NCBI GenBank assembly: GCA_937897985.1
Contig: CALCBD010000035.1
Location: forward strand, 1-11,605
Length of the DNA stretch: 11,605 nt
From: an uncultured Paludibacter sp.
GTDB taxonomy: Bacteria; Bacteroidota; Bacteroidia; Bacteroidales; Paludibacteraceae
Direction: 5' to 3'
Part shown: positions 6,203-11,605 of the stretch, in pieces
How positions within the stretch are numbered: position 1 is the first letter of the stretch
How the letters are laid out: every line of letters begins with the position of its first letter
The notes under the pieces: model-generated
Database searches by the model: none
Seen by the model: only the letters and a program-made list of their open reading frames with translations
Told to the model about the DNA's origin: nothing
Made by a program: the position numbers and the translations under genes

Positions 6203-7420
6203 TTAATTTTCAATAATTTTACTAAAACTACTCCATCCCGGAGCATTTGCATACTTCGATTTTGAACCCAAAGGAACATACAGGGTACAATTACTGGTAT
6301 TGACTCCCGAAAAAGCAGATAAGGATTCGGCTAAATCAATCGGAGTGGCAGGTCTTGCATTTATACGTGTTAATGCCGTGCAATTCAGAAATGCAAAATT
6401 CCCAATGTAAAATACCGCTTCGGGAATGTTGATTTCAGTGAGCGATGAACATTCGCTGAAAGCATAATCCTCGATAATAAATGCACCTGCCGGCAATGTG
6501 AGTTTACTCAGGGCACTACAGCCGGCAAATGAATACGGAGCAATGTCCCCGACAGTTTCAGGTAAAGTGTAATTTCCTGATTTTGTGTATGGGAATCGTA
6601 TAATTGTTGATTTATCAGCATTGAAAAGAACACCATCGGAGGCTGAATAATTTGTGTTTTCTGCACTTACCGTAAAGCTGCCACCACAATTTACAAAAGT
6701 AGTGTTCCCGATTGAATTCACCGTTCCGGGAATGGACACGGAACTTATTTTTTCGCAGTAAGCAAAGGCCCATGTGCTGATTTCAAAAACAGAATCGGGA
6801 ATTACCAGAGCTCCGTTCAGGTTACTGCAGGACTGAAAAGCGGATTCGCCGATAAAAGCCGCCGGTGATAAGTTGATAGATGTTAAGCCGGGACAAAACG
6901 AAAAAGCATTTTTGCCGATGGTATCACGAACCGAAGCAGGAATATTAAGTGTCCCGCTTAATCCGGTATCGTTGAATGCATAGTTGCGGATTGATTTGAT
7001 GGAAGGAGGAAAAATGATGGTGGTGAGACTTTTTTTACCCTCAGAAGTAGAGGGATTGTAAAAAGCAAATTCGGGGATTTCATTAGCGTTGTAGTGATAA
7101 ACCCTCGAACCTCCACAGCCATCTGAGCCATTATATGCTGCAATAGTGGCATTAGTCAAATCGAGTACTTCAAGATTCGGCATTTCGTCGCGCATGGTCT
7201 GAAAGTCACGGCTATCGATGGTGTCGTTGATCACCAAATGTTTTACCGAACCTAACCCGATAAAAAAAGCCCTTTCCAGACCGCCGGCTCTGATACCGCT
7301 TACGGTGGTTATTCCGTTGGAAGTCTTAACCTTTGCATAAAATATACTATCGTCATCACAGGCTGTAAAGACTATAATACAAAAAATGAAGGCTATTGCT
7401 GATTTTAATATGATTTTCAT
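6203..7420 (-). CDS. BspA-type leucine-rich-repeat surface lipoprotein
   Basis: A 405-residue lipoprotein. Residues 1-21 end in lipobox FTAC; mature C21 is followed by Asp-Asp-Asp, an acidic start of the kind that directs Bacteroidota lipoproteins to the cell surface. Residues about 60-95 are the usual BspA N-terminal segment (MPNLEVLDLTNATIAAYNG). From about 130 to 385 there are LRR_5 units of about 23 residues with the pattern SI..IG..AF..C..L..I.IP (SIKSIRNYAF, NSIGNTTFVNCG, IIEDYAFSECSSLTEINIP, FYIGNFAFLNCTALTRI). The C-terminus is the family's typical cap, YVPLGSKSKYANAPGW. BspA proteins bind host or matrix surfaces and other cells. Here the gene lies between two multiheme cytochrome genes (21 bp and 10 bp gaps), which is odd for the family and suggests attachment to, or display of, the electron-transfer complex. 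Confidence 0.88.
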   Translation of the reverse strand: MKIILKSAIAFIFCIIVFTACDDDSIFYAKVKTSNGITTVSGIRAGGLERAFFIGLGSVKHLVINDTIDSRDFQTMRDEMPNLEVLDLTNATIAAYNGSDGCGGSRVYHYNANEIPEFAFYNPSTSEGKKSLTTIIFPPSIKSIRNYAFNDTGLSGTLNIPASVRDTIGKNAFSFCPGLTSINLSPAAFIGESAFQSCSNLNGALVIPDSVFEISTWAFAYCEKISSVSIPGTVNSIGNTTFVNCGGSFTVSAENTNYSASDGVLFNADKSTIIRFPYTKSGNYTLPETVGDIAPYSFAGCSALSKLTLPAGAFIIEDYAFSECSSLTEINIPEAVFYIGNFAFLNCTALTRINARPATPIDLAESLSAFSGVNTSNCTLYVPLGSKSKYANAPGWSSFSKIIEN

Positions 7421-7441
7421 TTGCAGGATGATAAGCTGGTT

Positions 7442-9043
7442 TTAACTTTTATGGCATTTTGAACAATCAATATTATCAAACCTGTATTCAATGTATTTCC
7501 CTTTTTCATTCATCACGGGTTTATGGCATTGATCGCATTTAACACCAATATGTTTACCGTCAATTTTAAAACGGGAAGTATTATGGTCAAATTTTGAATT
7601 TTCCCAACGATCGAAACCATGACATTTTGTACAGTCGGTTTTACCGTTTACTTCAAACTGGCCGGCATGTGAATCCTTATGACAATCAGAACATTCATGC
7701 GATAATCCTTCGAATTGCTGAGTGCGAATTCCCTTCTCATTCTTGCCGTAATGACATTCCGAACAGGCTATTGCAGCATGTTTTCCTTCTAATTTGTACG
7801 ATGTGCGGTTGTGATCGAAGGTTACAGTTTTCCAGTTTTTTACATTGTGGCATACCGCACAGTCGTCGCCTGACATGAACTTATCTTCAATAAACCCTTT
7901 GTGTACATTGGTGTGACAATCAACGCAACGGGTGCCCATATTTCTGAAAGTCCAGTTTTTACCATCTTTTTTGTGGCAGGCCGTGCAGGCTGTTGCCAAA
8001 TGGGCACCGCTGAGTTTAAACCCTGAAGCATTGTGTCTTTCGATGGTATATGTGGAGGGTGTAAAACCTTCGTTGTTGTGACACTGATTACAGTCGGGTG
8101 TGGAGCTTCCCTTTTTAACAAACTCACCTTTATGATAATCTTTATGGCAATCCATACATTTATCATGTTTAAGCGGTGCAGTCAGCGAAGTTTTATGACA
8201 TTCCCTGCAATCGACGAGTTTATGTTTCCCGATCAGCCTGAAATTGGTTTTGTCGTGATCAAAAGCTTTCATGCTTTTGTTGAAAAAGAAGGACTCCTCG
8301 GTATGACATTTTTTGCAGTCCTGTCCGAATTTGTTTTTGTGTACATCCTCGTGGCAGGCCGTACAATTGTTAAACTTCAATCCGCTGAACCGTTGAACGG
8401 TTTTGCCATTCAGTGTTTCGGTTTTGTGGCATTTTATACAGCTGACAAGTGCATGCTTACCCAACAGAGGGAAACGGGTTTTGCTGTGATCGAAACGTTT
8501 TGCATTTTTCCATGAATCAAAATTGTGACATTCATTACATTTAGCCGACATTTTACTTTGGTGGTAATCGTCGTGACACGAGAGGCAATTCTGGTTCAGC
8601 CCGAGGTAAGTGCCCGGTTTTTTTCTGATTTTAATATCACTTATCCGGGATGGATTGTGACATGATGAACATTCTTCTCTGGCATGTTGACCTTTGAGTA
8701 CAAAGCCTGTGAGTGCGTGGTTGAATAGTTTTTTGTTGAATTTAATCAGCTGGAAATTTCGTCCGTGATGTTCGTTGTGACAGGTGGCGCAGTTTTTCCC
8801 CTTTACTTCGGCCGAAGCATGATATCCTTTACCGGCAGCAATATTATCTCTGATTTCCTTGTGACATTCCAGACATTTTTCGCGGGTAACCTTGTTGCCA
8901 ACCACGTGGCACTGAGTGCAATTGCTTGCACCTTCAAGGTCGGCGTGTGCTTTGCTGAGCTCACCGGGCGAAATCTGTGCATGAGCAAATATTCCCGTTA
9001 ATATGAATATTCCTGTGAGGAAAAATATTTTATATAAATTCAT
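7442..9043 (-). CDS. Icosaheme c-type cytochrome (20 CXXCH)
   Basis: A 533-residue secreted protein with a signal peptide at residues 1-22 (cleavage near AHA-Q). I count twenty CXXCH heme c sites, from CTQCH at 42-46 to CSKCH at 527-531, about one per 26 residues, with no membrane segment after the signal. The chain is modular: blocks of about 70-80 residues carry three hemes and a recurring FDH..T.F.L.GKH....C..CHK segment (for example RFDHSKTRFPLLGKHALVSC and KFDHNTSRFKIDGKHIGVKC). This resembles the cytochrome c3/doubled-CXXCH superfamily; the conserved histidines outside the CXXCH are probable sixth ligands. It follows the iron-sulfur flavoprotein gene by 62 bp and precedes the LRR gene by 21 bp. 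The likely role is long-range electron transfer across the periplasm, from the inner-membrane cytochrome b to the outer-membrane parts. It needs a cytochrome c maturation system, not in this window. Confidence 0.94.
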   Translation of the reverse strand: MNLYKIFFLTGIFILTGIFAHAQISPGELSKAHADLEGASNCTQCHVVGNKVTREKCLECHKEIRDNIAAGKGYHASAEVKGKNCATCHNEHHGRNFQLIKFNKKLFNHALTGFVLKGQHAREECSSCHNPSRISDIKIRKKPGTYLGLNQNCLSCHDDYHQSKMSAKCNECHNFDSWKNAKRFDHSKTRFPLLGKHALVSCIKCHKTETLNGKTVQRFSGLKFNNCTACHEDVHKNKFGQDCKKCHTEESFFFNKSMKAFDHDKTNFRLIGKHKLVDCRECHKTSLTAPLKHDKCMDCHKDYHKGEFVKKGSSTPDCNQCHNNEGFTPSTYTIERHNASGFKLSGAHLATACTACHKKDGKNWTFRNMGTRCVDCHTNVHKGFIEDKFMSGDDCAVCHNVKNWKTVTFDHNRTSYKLEGKHAAIACSECHYGKNEKGIRTQQFEGLSHECSDCHKDSHAGQFEVNGKTDCTKCHGFDRWENSKFDHNTSRFKIDGKHIGVKCDQCHKPVMNEKGKYIEYRFDNIDCSKCHKS

Positions 9044-9105
9044 TTATTTTTGAATGTCTAATAGTTGTTCAGATAATTCGAAAATTCCGGAATTGCATTG
9101 TTTTG

Positions 9106-10440
9106 TTATTTGTGTTTCAGCACCGGTTCGCCGTATTTTGTATTGACAATTATACCTGATTTCTTTAAAAAATCAGCAGGTAATTCTCCTCCGATAAAAA
9201 TATAAACCAAATCGTTTTCAATATCAGTAATGTTGTCATTTCCGGTTTCCTTAAGTCGTACCACATTTGGCTCTATAGAAATGAGATGGGTGTTAAATTT
9301 CATTTCAATAAGTCCGGCAATGATGGCATTATTAATCAGTTCCGAGTTGCGTGGTTTCAACCGGCTGAACTTGTCGGCTCTGTACGACAAAGTGACTTTG
9401 TTTTCATTGGCAAGCAATAAAGCCGATTCCACAGCAGCGTCACCACCGCCCACAACCAGTATTTTTTTTCCTTTTATCAGGTCAGCATCGGGCAACCGAT
9501 AGGCAACTTTCTGACTCATTTCGCCGGGTATTCCGAGTTTTCTGGGAGTACCACGTCTGCCTAAGGCCAATAAAACTGTTTTGGCAGTCATTTTATCCCC
9601 GTTCAGAATCTCTACTTCAAAAATATCATCTGTTTTCCGGATGTTATCTACCTTTGATTTTTCCCTGATTGTAATTTTATTTTGTTTAATTACCGACTGC
9701 CAAAGGTTCAGCAATTCATCTTTCGATGTTTCTTTCAGTTTTACTTTCCCGTAAAGCGGTAAATCCATCGGATGAGTCATCACAACTTTTGGGCGCGGAT
9801 AAGTGTAAACCGTTCCACCGAGCGTGTCCTGTTCGAGCGTCATTACCTTCAGTCCGGCTTTTTTAGCTGCTAAAGTTGCCGAAATTCCCGCAGGACCTGC
9901 TCCAACGACAATGAGATCGTACTCGGCTTTGTGATTTTTATCGAAGTTTTTAGCGATATTTTCTACTGCTTCACTGCCTTGTTTTACTGCATTTCTGATT
10001 AATCCCATTCCTCCCAGTTCGCCGGCGATGTACATTCCCTGAACATTGGTTTCGAAAGTCGGAAGTACATGAGGCAGGTTCACACCGCGCTTTTCGGTGC
10101 CAATCCATAATGAAATAGCCTCAACCGGACAAGCTCTGAAACAGGCTCCGTGACCAATGCACTGCGAAGCATTGATAATGCGGGCATGACCATTGCTCAA
10201 TCCTAAAATATCATGCTCAGGACAGGCTTTGACACACGCTCCGCTGCCAATGCACCTGCTCAGATCTATCACCGGGTATAATGAAACCGGTTCGTGTGCA
10301 CCTTCTTCTCTGGCTACGGCAATTTTATCAGCTACAGATTTTGCTTGTTTTTTTTGTTTATTAAAATAAATCAACAATACGCTGAAAATCAAAATAACGA
10401 CACTTCCGTAGATGAGTATTTCTTCAATAAGTATTTCCAT
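9106..10440 (-). CDS. Membrane-anchored Fe-S/FAD/NAD(P) oxidoreductase, circularly permuted TrxR-like fold
   Basis: A 444-residue protein with one N-terminal membrane helix (about 8-26), a short basic linker, then a two-cluster ferredoxin-like domain (about 55-112). Cluster motifs are CIGSGACVKACP (C63, S66, C69, C73) and CIGHGACFRACP (C94, H97, C100, C104), so the second cysteine of each is replaced by Ser or His. A segment TNVQGMYIAGELGGMGLI (131-148) follows; this is the TrxR-family 'T..PG.(Y/F)AAGD' FAD motif, which normally lies near the C-terminus. Next come the FAD Rossmann motif GAGPAG (180-185), the NAD(P) motif GGGDAA (331-336) with YRADKFSRLKPRN after it, and an end at IFIGGELPADFL..GEPVLKHK, just where that FAD motif would be expected. 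No CXXC redox disulfide is present, so it is YpdA-like and not a thioredoxin reductase. It starts 5 bp after the cytochrome b gene. Likely role: electron exchange between NAD(P)H and the membrane cytochrome. Confidence 0.88.
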   Translation of the reverse strand: MEILIEEILIYGSVVILIFSVLLIYFNKQKKQAKSVADKIAVAREEGAHEPVSLYPVIDLSRCIGSGACVKACPEHDILGLSNGHARIINASQCIGHGACFRACPVEAISLWIGTEKRGVNLPHVLPTFETNVQGMYIAGELGGMGLIRNAVKQGSEAVENIAKNFDKNHKAEYDLIVVGAGPAGISATLAAKKAGLKVMTLEQDTLGGTVYTYPRPKVVMTHPMDLPLYGKVKLKETSKDELLNLWQSVIKQNKITIREKSKVDNIRKTDDIFEVEILNGDKMTAKTVLLALGRRGTPRKLGIPGEMSQKVAYRLPDADLIKGKKILVVGGGDAAVESALLLANENKVTLSYRADKFSRLKPRNSELINNAIIAGLIEMKFNTHLISIEPNVVRLKETGNDNITDIENDLVYIFIGGELPADFLKKSGIIVNTKYGEPVLKHK

Positions 10441-10445
10441 AATTT

Positions 10446-11231
10446 TTAAAATATCCAGAAATAACCGAAAAACAGTTGTATGCTCACATGTATTACCATG
10501 ATAATCAGCATAATCAGAGCAAAAGGTAAATGAGCAAAATGCCAGTGTCTGAACAGATTCCGCATTTTTTCAAGTTTATCGATTCTTCTTTCCAGTTTTC
10601 GTTCCTTACGTATCAGTCGGTAAACTTTCCTGAAATCCTTTTCCGGAATTTGATTCGAAATCAGTTTTAACCTTATTTCTGAAATCCTGCTGTCTCTGAT
10701 TTGAGGGAAACTTATCCCGTAGTTGCTTATTAGTTCAGCATCCAAAGCTGACTTCATTTCCTGTATTTCGTTCAGAGTCAGTTCGCGTCCTTCAATCGTT
10801 CTGGGGATTTCGGTGTAAATAAACCTGCCTATGACCCCGCTGATCCAGACTATTGCCAGCGACCAGAATCCGACTGAAATTAGTCCGCCAAACTTAAATG
10901 TGGTGTGAAACAATACCAGCACAGTTCCCCATGTACATAAAAATATATGAAATTCGAGCCAGTGTTTCAATGTTCCCCAATCGGCAAACCTTCTCAGCCT
11001 TTTACGTGCCATATAGGTAAATATCCCGGCCAGAATTAAAATTGTTCCGAAAATGCCAAGTCCGTGACCAATCAGGCCACTCGGGTGAAGCAGCTTGTAA
11101 TCAGGATGATAATATCTGTCCTCAAGAGGCAGATGATAATAATTTCTGCCCGCATAACTCAGAATTACAAAACTTGCAAAAATGATAATTATATAGATTG
11201 CTATCGTTAATCTGTGTGTTGTTTTTGTCAT
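10446..11231 (-). CDS. Five-helix membrane diheme cytochrome b-like protein
   Basis: A 261-residue inner-membrane protein. Hydrophobic helices lie at about 8-26, 54-74, 92-112, 116-138 and 234-256. A long basic, charged cytoplasmic-type segment (about 140-230, with KERKLERRIDKLEKMR) lies between helices 4 and 5. Helix 3 carries H95 and H109 and helix 5 carries H234 and H248, each pair spaced exactly HX13H. That is the arrangement of bis-His heme b ligands in ferric-reductase/NADPH-oxidase-type transmembrane domains, predicting one heme near each membrane face. H56 in helix 2 and the periplasmic-side H33, H42 and H49 are extra. There is no attached FAD/NAD domain; the next gene, 5 bp away, would supply that function. 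First gene of the redox operon. Membrane and diheme call are good; I do not recognise a named family. Confidence 0.82.
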   Translation of the reverse strand: MTKTTHRLTIAIYIIIIFASFVILSYAGRNYYHLPLEDRYYHPDYKLLHPSGLIGHGLGIFGTILILAGIFTYMARKRLRRFADWGTLKHWLEFHIFLCTWGTVLVLFHTTFKFGGLISVGFWSLAIVWISGVIGRFIYTEIPRTIEGRELTLNEIQEMKSALDAELISNYGISFPQIRDSRISEIRLKLISNQIPEKDFRKVYRLIRKERKLERRIDKLEKMRNLFRHWHFAHLPFALIMLIIMVIHVSIQLFFGYFWIF

Positions 11232-11298
11232 TCGGTACTTTTTCTGAAAATCAAATTCACAACTCTTTTCATCAAAAAACTTTTAAAAAAAGCAAATT

Positions 11299-11328
11299 CA
11301 AAATTAATGAAATATTTTAATTGCTAAA
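11299..11328 (-). promoter_or_regulatory. Candidate promoter of the redox operon
   Basis: The minus strand carries TAATTTTG (11299-11306), an exact TAnnTTTG -7 box, preceded after an 18-bp spacer by TTTA (11325-11328), one base off the TTTG -33 element. Transcription would begin near 11293, leaving a 5' leader of about 60 nt before the ATG at 11231. It is the only TAnnTTTG match on this strand between the gene and the heptamer array, but the DNA is very A/T-rich. Confidence 0.42.
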
Positions 11329-11423
11329 CATTACTAACTAATACATTACTAATTTATTATCAATCTAAATTGTAATGAGTATAATTTCAACCTGAAATTA
11401 AGTTAAAAATAAAAAAGCATTAA

Positions 11424-11605
11424 CCCCAAACCCGAAACCCGAAACCCCAAACCCGAAACTCCAAACTCCAAACCCGAAACCCGAAACCCCAAACTCCAAA
11501 CCCGAAACCCGAAACCCCAAACCCGAAACCCGAAACCCCAAACCCCAAACCCCAAACCCCAAACCCCAAACCCGAAACCCCAAACCCAAAACCCCAAACC
11601 CCAAA
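11424..11605. repeat. Telomere-like heptamer tandem array, 26 copies to the window edge
   Basis: Twenty-six uninterrupted 7-bp units fill the last 182 bases and continue beyond the window. Unit types are CCCCAAA (A), CCCGAAA (G), CTCCAAA (T) and one CCCAAAA (X). The order is A G G A G T T G G A T G G A G G A A A A A G A X A A. Variation is almost confined to unit positions 2 (C/T) and 4 (C/G). The minus strand reads TTTGGGG/TTTCGGG and could form G-quadruplexes. Both minus-strand open frames here (Gly-Phe-Gly-Val-rich) are by-products of the repeat and not genes. The interval 11232-11423 holds only the A/T-rich leader and candidate promoter. Confidence 0.95.

Noticed and set aside
6193..6279. 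N-terminal extension of the 12-heme cytochrome.
   Set aside because: It overlaps the end of the LRR gene and would bury the signal peptide behind 29 residues; the ATG at 6192 is better.
8033..8515. A 160-codon open frame on the plus strand.
   Set aside because: It is antisense to the 20-heme gene; the regular CXXCH codons keep the opposite frame open. The translation has no family features.
9106..10440. Thioredoxin reductase.
   Set aside because: The fold motifs are similar but there is no CXXC active-site disulfide, and there is an N-terminal membrane helix plus Fe-S domain.
11398..11604. Two minus-strand open frames of Gly-Phe-Gly-Val-rich protein.
   Set aside because: They are the three-frame reading of a 7-bp repeat without stops and do not look like a real product.
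11424..11605. CRISPR array.
   Set aside because: The repeat is an uninterrupted 7-bp tandem without unique spacers.

Overview
The window looks like chromosomal DNA of an anaerobic or facultative member of the Bacteroidota. The basis is a type IX secretion C-terminal sorting domain, a FISUMP-domain lipoprotein, a BspA-type leucine-rich-repeat lipoprotein, AT-rich intergenic DNA, and TAnnTTTG-type -7 promoter boxes instead of sigma70-like -10 boxes. No species can be named.

Left part (1-1623). The window opens inside the 3' end of a KDPG/KHG aldolase gene. An IclR-family regulator follows on the same strand; the pair suggests control of sugar-acid (hexuronate/KDG) catabolism. A strong bidirectional hairpin terminator separates the regulator from a convergent tRNA-Lys(CUU) with an encoded CCA end. 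Upstream of the tRNA lies a 219-bp foldback, MITE-like element.

Main part (1624-11231). Eight genes all lie on the minus strand, and the first seven are separated by only 5-62 bp, so they very probably form one operon. In transcription order they encode: (1) a five-helix membrane cytochrome b with two HX13H helices; (2) a membrane-anchored iron-sulfur/FAD/NAD(P) oxidoreductase with unusual cluster ligands and an apparently circularly permuted flavoprotein fold; (3) a 20-heme c-type cytochrome; (4) a BspA-type LRR lipoprotein; (5) a 12-heme c-type cytochrome; (6) an outer-membrane beta-barrel protein; (7) a FISUMP lipoprotein. After a 156-bp gap comes (8) a DUF2271-like T9SS cargo protein carrying a DxxSGAT motif like that of ApbE-flavinylated proteins.

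Taken together, this reads as a complete trans-envelope electron path: NAD(P)H or another cytoplasmic donor, then FAD/Fe-S, a diheme cytochrome b, 32 c-type hemes, an outer-membrane barrel, and surface lipoproteins or a secreted flavoprotein. It is organised like porin-cytochrome extracellular electron transfer systems but built from different parts. The component calls rest on motifs visible in the sequence; the assembly, electron direction and terminal acceptor are inferred.

Right end (11232-11605). An AT-rich leader with one candidate operon promoter is followed by at least 26 tandem copies of a telomere-like heptamer (CCC[C/G]AAA and variants). This array runs off the window edge.
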